This document shows, in pieces, positions 1 through 8,162 of a stretch of DNA of 20,816 bases; the stretch's first letter is position 1; each line of letters starts with the position of its first letter. The translations under genes were made by a program, and so were the position numbers. The notes below the pieces were generated by a model. That model was not told where the DNA came from and made no database searches. It saw only the letters and a program-made list of their open reading frames with translations. Location: IMG/VR virus record IMGVR_UViG_3300037961_003782, positions 23,338 to 44,153 of that record. One strand, written 5' to 3'. The DNA is from a virus.

Positions 1-114
1 GTAAATCAAGAGCCCGTAGTTAATGCTATACGAGATATGGGAGATAAAGTAGTAACTGCTGTTAAAGATTCTAGTGATAATCAAGTTAGAAGTAATAAAC
101 GAATGGTAAGATAA
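1..114 (+). CDS. C-terminal fragment of an unknown phage protein (5' partial)
   Basis: An open frame enters from the left edge and ends at TAA 112-114, giving 37 residues ending in NKRMVR. Its stop overlaps the ATG of the next gene by one base (TAATG), the same coupling seen at other junctions in this window, so it is probably a real upstream gene of the tail module. The fragment is polar (NAIRDMGDKVVTAVKDS) and has no motif I recognise. Its position just before a tube-initiator-like gene would fit a tail or tape-measure type protein, but that rests on context alone. Confidence 0.6.
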   Translation, partial: VNQEPVVNAIRDMGDKVVTAVKDSSDNQVRSNKRMVR

Positions 115-2594
115 TGGGATTGTTAGATATAAAAACAAATTTATCAGAAGCGTTTAGAAAAACTGGCTACAGTAAATCTGAACCATTTGAAAGTAAAAGC
201 CCACCAAAACAAGGTGAGTACCCTCAGTTATTACCTAACGATGTAAATAAAGATTTTAATATAGGAAATCCTGTTTCTTCACCTGAAATATCGATTGGAA
301 AAGCTAGAGGTAGTTTAAAAATATCAGATTTTAGTCAAGGTGATATATTCCATACTCAACCATACGTAAATACACCAATTAGAGCTGAAGTTAGATTTCC
401 ACTAACACAAATAGTTAATCACAAAGTTAGGGTAGGAAAGTTTTTAGATTCTGATGAGGGAATATTGTTTATTGGAAAACAATCAAACTTACAGCAATTC
501 AACGCTATGCCAGAATCATTTGATGGTTCATCTGCTAGTGGTGGTAAGTACAAAGTTTTTAAGAGCGATAACACAGTATTCTCACCATTAGGAATACGAG
601 GTTCATCAACACCAGGCTTTCATATAGAGAGACATAAAATTGATAGAACATCTTCGAGAGATGCTTTTGGTAGATTTGTATCTGACGAAGATGGTAGTAG
701 AAGTAATTATATAACTCAGAACTTTCCTAACTTAGTAGCTACTCGTGATAGAATAAATATACAACAAGAGGGGCAAGCTGTTAAAAGCGCTTTTGATAGA
801 AGCTTAGAAACTGTTGGTACAGGTTTTAGTAAGAGATTTGAACCTCAGTTAGAAAATATGATGGCATCAGTTGTTGAACAAGCTTTTACAAATCCAAGAA
901 AAATAACTATTAAAAAAGTAGCTTCAGACTTTAAAAGTTTAGCATCTTCTTCTTTAGCTGGTGCTTTAGGTGATTTACTAGGTTCTACTTCTAAAACATT
1001 AGTGAGTAGAGGACAAGCTGGTATTGGTAACTACTTTAGTGGTGTATCATCTAAGATAAACTTTAACTTAGGAGATAGCAGGTTAGGAAGAGTAGGTTCT
1101 GCTATACTTAATACAGGTTCTAAGATAGTAGTTGATTCGATTAGTAATGTAGCACAACAAAAATTCGCTGAAGTAGTAACTCAACAAACTTTGAAAGCTG
1201 GTACGTGGGTTGGAAAAAGGTTAGGAGTAGACCCAAGATTTGTAACAAATGCTATACAAAGTGCTTTTAATGAAAAAGCAGTTGTATTGTCTCAAATAAG
1301 TGCACCATCAAACCTAAATAAATATAACGTGTATGCACCTTATGGTTATCCATCAAGACACGATGATGATGGAGATAAATCACGTGTGTGGGTACAAGAT
1401 AGACCTGACTTTGGTAAGGTTGCTGGATATGGATATAAAGAAAGAACAGGAAACAATGTAGCAGTTGATTTTGGAGTAAAACATAGTTTTCCTTTTATAC
1501 ACGTAAGTAGAGCTTTTTTCACCGATGATACAGATTACAAACCAAATATGTTACAAGCAAATCCTGATGGGTTGTATCCGTTTAAAAATATTTTAGGAAC
1601 TCAACCTTACAATCAAATTTACTACGAAACGTTACCATATTCTAAATTAGTAAGTAACGAAAAAGGATTAGGTAATTATCATCCAGCTAAATTAGCAGGA
1701 TATGAAAGTGTAACGGATTATTTACAACAAGAAAAAGTTATTAGTTTACCAGATTATGGTTCAGCGCCCGCTGGTATGAATGGATATGCTGAAAATGGTG
1801 AGTTAGGACTAATCAAGGATGCTAAAAAATCAGATTTAGTTACCTTAAAATCACCAACGTTAGGAGAAAAAGTAGATTCAGTAGCTGATGATTTTATTAC
1901 ATTTTCTTTCTATGATGTTGTAAATAAAAGAAACATTCAATTTAGAGCTATATTAGGTGCTATAACCGATACAGTCAGACCTGAGTATGAACCAATTAGA
2001 TACTTAGGACGTCCTGACCAAGTTTATATCTATAAAGGTGCTGTTAGAAATATAAACTTTACATTTAAATACGCTGCACAAACAAAACAAGAATTAATAT
2101 ATGGGTGGGAAAAACTTAACTACTTAGTTGGATTAGCTTATCCTGCAAAATATCAAGAGGGTGGTATTGGTGGAGGACAGATGGTTACACCATTGGTTAG
2201 ACTTACTATAGGTAAAATGTTTGAAGCTGCACCTGGTCTAATGAATAATATTTCATTAACAGTAACTGACCAATCACCGTGGGATATTAATCCTAACTTA
2301 CAATTACCAAAGTATGTAGAGGCTGCGATTGACTTTCAATACATTGGTGAGTATCCATTAAGAATGGTTGGTAAACATTATGGTTTACGATATTTAAAAG
2401 ATGATGGTGATGATGTAGTTGATAACAAAGATATACTAAATCTACGTGCAAATTCAGATAGTGCAGTAAATAGTAAACTTGGTGATACAAGTGGACTTAA
2501 CTTTTCTAGTCCAAAACAAAATCAAAGTAAGTTTGCTCCTAAAGCAAGCGATATAGTAAAATCAGTTAAATCTGCTTTAAATTTAGCTAGGTAA
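114..2594 (+). CDS. Large baseplate/tail-tube initiator-like protein (gp48/gp54 type)
   Basis: Protein of 826 residues, probably part of the baseplate of a contractile tail. The C-terminal part, about residues 587-770, looks most family-like: strand-rich sequence with FKYAAQTKQELIYGWEKLNY followed by a VRLTIGKMF segment and SLTVTDQSPWDI. This resembles the tube-like fold of T4 gp48 and gp54, which cap the hub and start tail-tube assembly. The region before it (about 230-400) is rich in small residues and helices, and the N-terminus is polar. T4 gp48 and gp54 are roughly 320-360 residues, so this protein would be more than twice as long. It is followed after 4 bases by a gp53-like gene, which supports a baseplate role. 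The family call comes from pattern memory and context, not an alignment; another baseplate protein remains possible. Confidence 0.55.
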   Translation: MGLLDIKTNLSEAFRKTGYSKSEPFESKSPPKQGEYPQLLPNDVNKDFNIGNPVSSPEISIGKARGSLKISDFSQGDIFHTQPYVNTPIRAEVRFPLTQIVNHKVRVGKFLDSDEGILFIGKQSNLQQFNAMPESFDGSSASGGKYKVFKSDNTVFSPLGIRGSSTPGFHIERHKIDRTSSRDAFGRFVSDEDGSRSNYITQNFPNLVATRDRINIQQEGQAVKSAFDRSLETVGTGFSKRFEPQLENMMASVVEQAFTNPRKITIKKVASDFKSLASSSLAGALGDLLGSTSKTLVSRGQAGIGNYFSGVSSKINFNLGDSRLGRVGSAILNTGSKIVVDSISNVAQQKFAEVVTQQTLKAGTWVGKRLGVDPRFVTNAIQSAFNEKAVVLSQISAPSNLNKYNVYAPYGYPSRHDDDGDKSRVWVQDRPDFGKVAGYGYKERTGNNVAVDFGVKHSFPFIHVSRAFFTDDTDYKPNMLQANPDGLYPFKNILGTQPYNQIYYETLPYSKLVSNEKGLGNYHPAKLAGYESVTDYLQQEKVISLPDYGSAPAGMNGYAENGELGLIKDAKKSDLVTLKSPTLGEKVDSVADDFITFSFYDVVNKRNIQFRAILGAITDTVRPEYEPIRYLGRPDQVYIYKGAVRNINFTFKYAAQTKQELIYGWEKLNYLVGLAYPAKYQEGGIGGGQMVTPLVRLTIGKMFEAAPGLMNNISLTVTDQSPWDINPNLQLPKYVEAAIDFQYIGEYPLRMVGKHYGLRYLKDDGDDVVDNKDILNLRANSDSAVNSKLGDTSGLNFSSPKQNQSKFAPKASDIVKSVKSALNLAR

Positions 2595-2598
2595 AAAA

Positions 2599-2895
2599 AT
2601 GAGATACAAATCAAACAATAATATCAAGACAAGTAAACAAGGTAAAAGATACTATGTAACCAAGTTATTGCCATCAATCGATGTTGATGATACCGATTTA
2701 TTTGTGAATAGAGTTGATGGTGTAAATTTAGGTAGTTTAGCTAAACAATATTATGATGATGAAAATTTGTGGTGGGTTATAGCTAGAGCAAATGGGATAG
2801 GAAAAAAAGGTTATGCCATAGATTCAACAATAGATGTGGTACGTATTCCAAGTCCAAGTCGTCTTAATGAAATAATAAAAGATTATGAATACTAA
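2599..2895 (+). CDS. gp53/LysM-like baseplate protein
   Basis: Protein of 98 residues. The core, about residues 32-88, reads as a LysM-like module: a hydrophobic/acidic strand (DTDLFVNRVDG), then LGSLAKQYYDDENLWWVIARAN and a final strand with VVRIPSPSRL. The YYDD..LWWVIARAN pattern is typical of the gp53-type baseplate proteins of T4-like phages and of LysM proteins that join spike to tube in contractile injection systems. T4 gp53 is about twice as long, so this is a minimal version. The stop overlaps the next ATG by one base (TAATG), implying translational coupling with the hub-like gene. Role in the baseplate is well supported; the exact position in the wedge or hub is inferred. Confidence 0.75.
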   Translation: MRYKSNNNIKTSKQGKRYYVTKLLPSIDVDDTDLFVNRVDGVNLGSLAKQYYDDENLWWVIARANGIGKKGYAIDSTIDVVRIPSPSRLNEIIKDYEY

Positions 2896-5696
2896 TGAGA
2901 GCCGGATTAGAACAAGACATAACACCAAGTGTCAGAAAACTTTTAGAAACTCGTAGTAAGAATTTAGCTAATAGAGGAAAAAACAAAAGTGTTACTGAAC
3001 AAGAGGCAGTAAAATCAACCTATATTCGTATTGTTCCTTTACTGATAGGAATAGATAAATCCGATGAGGCTCTTAGAAATAAATTAATGTTAAGAGAGGG
3101 TTCTCTTGGAGCGTTTGGGAAAGTTGCTCCACCATCCTTAGAATATAATCCTGATGCAAAGAGAAGAGGAAGACCAACGGCTGGGTTGACATCTTTAAAT
3201 GTTACACAACAAGGATTAACAGAGGGATTAGTTTCCATTGTATCTTTGAAAGGTATAATACCAAGTATAGAGGATTTAAACTTTTATCAGCCGTATCTAT
3301 TCACGCCAGGAAATTATTGGTTATTGGAGTGGGGATACTCACAACCTACAAGTTCTGATTTAATTAATTTAGATACTCTTATCAACAATCCAGATGTTAG
3401 TTCTATTTTTAACATAGTGAACCAACATAGAGAAAGAACAGGAAAATCTGAAGCTCTTATAGGTTGTACTAAATCATATGAATACACTGTTAACGAGGCA
3501 GGTGCATTTAATTTTACTTTAGAAATGATTTCTAACTCTATGCTTTTTAATGCTAGTTCTCAAGGTGATAACACTTACTCTATAGGTTATTTTGAGACTC
3601 CATCTCCACAATCAACAAAAAAATCAATACTTGATAAGAATTTTAACCCTCTTAAACAACTTAAATCAGATTTTACTAACAGAGCAGGTGAAGTATTTAA
3701 CACAGCGCTTGGTACAAATATTTTTGAAGAAGCACGTAAAGATATGAATACATATTTAACTGCTACACCAAAAGATTTCTTTGATAACTTACAAGAATAT
3801 ATGATTAGATGTGCTGGAGCTGTAGGTGGTACTGAATCTAAGACAATTAATGTTTTAGACCCAATAGAAACCTTTCGATATAAGGTAGCAACACCATATG
3901 ATTCAATTAGAACAAATGGTATTTTTTATCGTGGTGATTTAAAACCTGTAAACTTTTACTACAAATCACTAAAAGGAACTATTAAGAGTGCACCAAAAGT
4001 AACATTTAATTTTGATAAATTTAATAATGAACTTGGTCCTTATTGTACGTGGGGTTGGATGGAGGATAATATTCTTTCAGTTGCTTATGGTATGGTAAAC
4101 TCACCTGCAGGTGATGTTGCAGGGGTGCAATCAGTTGATGTTGATGGTAATCCAAACTTACTAAACTCACATAAATTTTTATACACAACAAATCCTGAAA
4201 AAATGATTATACCAGGTAAAGTAGCAGATTCTTTTAAAAAGGAAATAAAAGAAGAAGATGTAGATATATCAGGAGATTTTAATTCGCAGAGTTATGGTAA
4301 TGATGTTTCAAGAAGTTCTATAGGAGTTTTAGATAGTTTCCATCCAATAGTAAGAGAATACGTAAAGTTATCAGAAGCTGCACTTCCATTTGATAATTTT
4401 GTATCTGAGAATACTACGATGTATGATGCTAGAGAGAAAAAAGCTAGTGTTATACCAGACGCTAAAGGTTCATTGAGAAGAGTATTACTACATTGGAAAT
4501 TGATACAAGAATGCTTTATCGATGCTGTATCTCTTAAAGAGGGATTGGGAAAATTATATAATTACATAGAAACAGAATATGGTGGATTTTACAAACTCGA
4601 TAGATTAGATAGAAACGAAACTTGGACTTCAACTGTAGAATTAGATTCTGTTCCTGCTGTTCAAGAATCTATACAACCATATGAGTTTCCAACCTTTCAA
4701 AGATTAAGTGATAGTGATAACACATACGATCCTTTTGTTTCAAATGTTAATTTGACAATAACCATACCAGACTCAGCAGGTTTAGCTGCTATGTATTCAA
4801 ATAATAGAACAAATGATGAACCTTTAATGAATGGAAGTTTTGGCTCAGATAAATTAAAGTATCAGTTGATAACAGAATTATCAAGAGAAAATGCGAAAGC
4901 ACAATCAAGAATCTTTTTAAAACCAACATTTCAGCAAGGGGAAATTAGAGTTACTGGCTTTGTAGATGAGAATGGTAAGTATTTTCGTAGTGGAAAGATA
5001 AATCCAGGACAAGTTTTTGTAAAAAAAAGAGATATTGTTAGTCCGTTAGCTGAAGCAGGAGAAGATGTTAAACAGTTTATCTTAAATGGTTGGGAGTTTA
5101 CCAAAGAACTTACTCTTACAGGCGGAAAAGCTTTACTTGGATTAGTGGGTTTAGGAGAAGAAGAAGAAATAAAAGTTGAAAAAAGAACATCTAGAGGTAG
5201 TATAAATGCTATCACATCTTTAGATAGCTATGGTAGAATGTATCCTCGATATCAAGAACGTATGAACTATAGGTTAAATAATAAAGTAATAGTAGGAGGA
5301 AAAATAGTATCGGGTAAGACAACTAGACTCTTAGAACCTGTAAAATTAGAATTTACCATATTAGGTGTTGCTGGATTAAAGTGGGGAGATAGATTCAGAA
5401 TATCTTACCTACCAAAACAATATAAAGATAAAACGTATTTTATTGTTACATCGGTGGTTCATAATTTATCTGACAATAATTGGACTACAACTATTACTGG
5501 AACTATGAGGTACAGACCAAATGAAAAGCAATTAAAAACTCAGTTTGATGTTCCTGATTCTTTCTACGAACCTATGGAAAAAGCTTTAAACAAAGAAGAT
5601 GAAGAATTTGTTGAACTAATAAAAGATGCACTTTCAAAGAAAAGTGTACATATCTTACAAAAGAAATATGATGTTGAGGTTGTAGAAAATGAGTAA
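2895..5696 (+). CDS. Very large baseplate hub-like structural protein
   Basis: Protein of 933 residues, no signal peptide or membrane segment. Residues about 128-150 carry NFYQPYLFTPGNYWLLEWGY and residues about 190-215 CTKSYEYTVNEAGAFNFTLE, a pattern I associate with hub-type tail proteins of marine T4-like phages. The C-terminal part (about 815-875) is strand-rich: LEFTILGVAGLKWGDRF, then YFIVTSVVHNLSDNNWTTTI and TGTMRYRP, which resembles the tail-hub domain that ends in a beta-barrel. A low-complexity acidic patch (EEEEIKVEK) lies near residue 755. The neighbours, a gp53-like gene upstream and a small structural-type gene overlapping by 8 bases downstream, fit a baseplate cluster. I cannot assign a T4 gene number; gp27-like hub is the best guess. 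Confidence 0.6.
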   Translation: MRAGLEQDITPSVRKLLETRSKNLANRGKNKSVTEQEAVKSTYIRIVPLLIGIDKSDEALRNKLMLREGSLGAFGKVAPPSLEYNPDAKRRGRPTAGLTSLNVTQQGLTEGLVSIVSLKGIIPSIEDLNFYQPYLFTPGNYWLLEWGYSQPTSSDLINLDTLINNPDVSSIFNIVNQHRERTGKSEALIGCTKSYEYTVNEAGAFNFTLEMISNSMLFNASSQGDNTYSIGYFETPSPQSTKKSILDKNFNPLKQLKSDFTNRAGEVFNTALGTNIFEEARKDMNTYLTATPKDFFDNLQEYMIRCAGAVGGTESKTINVLDPIETFRYKVATPYDSIRTNGIFYRGDLKPVNFYYKSLKGTIKSAPKVTFNFDKFNNELGPYCTWGWMEDNILSVAYGMVNSPAGDVAGVQSVDVDGNPNLLNSHKFLYTTNPEKMIIPGKVADSFKKEIKEEDVDISGDFNSQSYGNDVSRSSIGVLDSFHPIVREYVKLSEAALPFDNFVSENTTMYDAREKKASVIPDAKGSLRRVLLHWKLIQECFIDAVSLKEGLGKLYNYIETEYGGFYKLDRLDRNETWTSTVELDSVPAVQESIQPYEFPTFQRLSDSDNTYDPFVSNVNLTITIPDSAGLAAMYSNNRTNDEPLMNGSFGSDKLKYQLITELSRENAKAQSRIFLKPTFQQGEIRVTGFVDENGKYFRSGKINPGQVFVKKRDIVSPLAEAGEDVKQFILNGWEFTKELTLTGGKALLGLVGLGEEEEIKVEKRTSRGSINAITSLDSYGRMYPRYQERMNYRLNNKVIVGGKIVSGKTTRLLEPVKLEFTILGVAGLKWGDRFRISYLPKQYKDKTYFIVTSVVHNLSDNNWTTTITGTMRYRPNEKQLKTQFDVPDSFYEPMEKALNKEDEEFVELIKDALSKKSVHILQKKYDVEVVENE

Positions 5697-6240
5697 ACGA
5701 GTTCAAGAAATTGTAAGAGAGACTTTAAATGTAAAGCATTTAGGTAAAACAAAAGCTAAAAGTTTTTACTATGAGGATAAGGGTTTAGTTCCAGCTGGAT
5801 TAGAATATCACGCACACTACACAAGGGGTGGGCAAATTTTTTATATGACAGGTAAATCTCACGATAAAACTTCAAAAATTATAAATCCCATATATCCGAT
5901 TGATGTTCAAGATGATAAACAAAAATATCAACTACTTTCAAACAATTTTAATTTTGTAAATTCAGTTGTTAGCGGTAAAACAAAACCAACAAATATTGAT
6001 TATAAAAAAGGATTTTTTGTAAGATACTTTGCTAAAAAAGTAGGAGATTCAGTTCCATTTGAAATTAAAAAAGGAGTTGTTGATGTAGATAGTTTGTATC
6101 AGTACGAATCAATATTTTGGAAACTTACAGGCGATAGAACTAAAGTTATGGAAGCAAATAGACAGGTGGTTTTAAACGCTGATAAAAATTTTCGTGGTTT
6201 GAAAAAACTAATCACTAATTATATTAAATACTATAAATAA
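5689..6240 (+). CDS. Conserved phage protein, probably baseplate or tail associated
   Basis: Protein of 183 residues, basic and rich in aromatic residues, starting 8 bases inside the preceding hub-like gene. A central motif, AGLEYHAHYTRGGQIFYMTG followed by KSHDKTSKIINPI (about residues 36-68), resembles a segment that recurs in structural proteins of marine myophages, where a histidine/tyrosine strand is followed by a 'TG..H' turn. No catalytic motif is seen and I know no function for it. The tight overlap with the hub-like gene and the end of the tail block just after it suggest a baseplate part or assembly factor. Confidence 0.65.
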   Translation: MSKRVQEIVRETLNVKHLGKTKAKSFYYEDKGLVPAGLEYHAHYTRGGQIFYMTGKSHDKTSKIINPIYPIDVQDDKQKYQLLSNNFNFVNSVVSGKTKPTNIDYKKGFFVRYFAKKVGDSVPFEIKKGVVDVDSLYQYESIFWKLTGDRTKVMEANRQVVLNADKNFRGLKKLITNYIKYYK

Positions 6241-6249
6241 AGGTTATAT

Positions 6250-6900
6250 TTGATAAATACAGGCACCTCTAGCCAAGCTTGGAATATTCTTGATAAAATT
6301 CAACAAGATGTTCGTACAGATTATGCTAGGTTGAGAGTTGAACAATGTTTTCTTTCTGATGAGAGTCCACGTGATGAGATTAATCTTCTATCTGATGAAG
6401 CGTGTGAATACTTAATAAATCATACAGACAAGCACATAGATGGTGGAAGAATAGATACAGTAGACGGAGAACCAGAGTGGCAGGTGAACTATCTACAAAA
6501 AGATATGGAAAATATGTGTGGTGAAGCTAAGATAGATAATATCGTAAATATAGCTTACGAAATGAACTCTGAGATTACTAATGCAGAATTCTTCGTGAGA
6601 AAGTATGGTGATGGTGCTAGAGGTAAGTTAAGACATCATTGTGATTTATCTCTTGTATCTATGACTATACTATTAAATAATTTTTCTGATTATGAGGGTG
6701 GTGAATTTGAATACCTAAATAATAGGGAAGTAAAACAAAGTAAGGTTATAAATAAAGGTTGTGGGAGTTTTCATAACGGGTTAACTATACACGGAGTTGA
6801 GCCAGTAACTAGAGGTAATAGATGGACTCTAATTGCGTTTTTCTTCGATCCCGAAAATGAATATGCAAACGAGTACAATATCATTGAATGGAAAAAGTAA
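6250..6900 (+). CDS. 2-oxoglutarate/Fe(II)-dependent oxygenase (prolyl-hydroxylase-like)
   Basis: Protein of 216 residues. The C-terminal half (about 110-200) shows the double-stranded beta-helix signature: iron ligands H130 and D132 (HHCDLSL), a strand YEGGEFEYL, then GCGSFHNGLTIHGVEPV with the distal ligand H181, and R191 placed to bind the 2-oxoglutarate carboxylate. This spacing is that of the prolyl-4-hydroxylase-like family, which hydroxylates protein or small-molecule substrates. T4-like phages of the ocean often carry such genes; substrates are mostly unknown. The start is TTG at 6250, with AAGG just upstream (6240-6243) and no in-frame ATG before residue 86, which lies too close to the active site. 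The gene overlaps the polymerase gene by 13 bases. Confidence 0.85.
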   Translation: MINTGTSSQAWNILDKIQQDVRTDYARLRVEQCFLSDESPRDEINLLSDEACEYLINHTDKHIDGGRIDTVDGEPEWQVNYLQKDMENMCGEAKIDNIVNIAYEMNSEITNAEFFVRKYGDGARGKLRHHCDLSLVSMTILLNNFSDYEGGEFEYLNNREVKQSKVINKGCGSFHNGLTIHGVEPVTRGNRWTLIAFFFDPENEYANEYNIIEWKK

Positions 6901-8162
6901 AAATAATTGAGACTGTAGAAGGTCTTGATAGGTTATATAAAAAGCTAAAGGGTAAAGATATCTTTATGCAATTCGTATATGAAGATGCATACAAACACCC
7001 TATCCAAAATGACATATCTGTTATTTATATAAATGACTTTAAACAAGACTATCTAATTAACCTCAAGAACTCTGATTCGAATAAAGTGGATTTAGTTAGT
7101 AATGAGTTTGATAATTTCGGTAAGGTGTATCTATTTGGCGCTAAAGAGTTGTTACATAGATATAAGATTACTAACTATACTGATTTAAATCACTACCTAC
7201 ATTTGGTGAGTGGTAAGTACTTTGGTATTGAAGAGTTATACTCATTTGATGCGCATAGGTGGTATCAAGTTAACTACTATGGTGTGGAGAATATAAACAA
7301 CTTCATACCATTGATGAAACACTTAGAATATTGTAGGGTGGCTTTTAAGTATTGTCAGTATATATTAGAAAAGTTTGAGTGTAAACAATATAGTAATGAG
7401 ATAATAGAAAACCTAAATTACATAGAACAAAGTGGACTACACACAAAAGATGGTATAGAGTATACTCAGTATAATTCATTTACATCTACAGGTCGTCCAT
7501 CTAATAGATTTGGTGGTGTTAACTATGCAGCTCTGAACAAAACCGATGGTAGTAGAGAGAAATATATAAGTAGATTCGATGATGGTATGTTAGTTGAGTA
7601 TGATTTTGATGCTTATCATCTAAGATTAATCGCAGATAAAGTAGGTTATAGTTTTCCTAATGGTTCAGTACACGAACATATGGCTAAAGAGTATGGTGTT
7701 AGTTATGAAGAATCCAAGAAACTAAGTTTTAAATACCTTTATGGTGGTATACCTAAAGAAATTTCTAAACAAATTGATTACTTTGATAGGGTTAGGGAAT
7801 ATATAGATACTCTTTGGAATACATTTACCACGCAAAAAGAAGTAACTACTGATATTTATATAAGAGTATTTAAAAGAACAACTTTTGATGATATGAACCC
7901 TAATAAGTTGTTTAATTATATGATTCAGTCATTAGAGACTGAAAGAAATATACGCTTGATTAATGATATCAAACAGTACTTGGCTGATAAGAAAAGTAAA
8001 TTAATCTTATATAGTTACGATGCTTTTCTTTTTGATTTTTGTAAACAAGACGGAGAAAAAACTTTGTTAGATTTAAAAAACTTACTTGAGGTTGACGGTT
8101 ATTCCACTAAAACTACCATAGGTAAAAATTATCAAGAAATGAGTAGTTATGAACTTCAGTAG
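6888..8162 (+). CDS. Short, divergent family A DNA polymerase
   Basis: Protein of 424 residues carrying the ordered motifs of family A (Pol I/T7-type) polymerases. Residues 201-205 give the TGRPS motif with N212 downstream. Motif A is YDFDAYHLR (238-246), with D239 matching the catalytic aspartate D705 of Klenow. Motif B is YEESKKLSFKYLYGG (273-287): K277, F281, Y285 and G286 match K758, F762, Y766 and G767, but the arginine of RxxxKxxxFxxxYG is Y273. N343 and Q347 match N845 and Q849. Motif C is YSYDAFLFD (375-383): D378 matches D882, but the flanking H and E of HDE are Y377 and A379. The E of motif A (E710) is H244. Residues 1-170 show no clear 3'-5' exonuclease motif. Both metal-binding aspartates survive, so it may be active. 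The protein is shorter than T7 polymerase (about 700). Confidence 0.8.
   Translation: MEKVKIIETVEGLDRLYKKLKGKDIFMQFVYEDAYKHPIQNDISVIYINDFKQDYLINLKNSDSNKVDLVSNEFDNFGKVYLFGAKELLHRYKITNYTDLNHYLHLVSGKYFGIEELYSFDAHRWYQVNYYGVENINNFIPLMKHLEYCRVAFKYCQYILEKFECKQYSNEIIENLNYIEQSGLHTKDGIEYTQYNSFTSTGRPSNRFGGVNYAALNKTDGSREKYISRFDDGMLVEYDFDAYHLRLIADKVGYSFPNGSVHEHMAKEYGVSYEESKKLSFKYLYGGIPKEISKQIDYFDRVREYIDTLWNTFTTQKEVTTDIYIRVFKRTTFDDMNPNKLFNYMIQSLETERNIRLINDIKQYLADKKSKLILYSYDAFLFDFCKQDGEKTLLDLKNLLEVDGYSTKTTIGKNYQEMSSYELQ

Noticed and set aside
6232-6239. TATAAATA, identical to the T4 late promoter core, just before the oxygenase gene
   Set aside because: It is made of the codons ending the preceding gene, would start transcription almost at the TTG start codon, and I found no second copy on the + strand; reverse-strand copies at 7022 and 7853 lie inside genes, so chance is likely.
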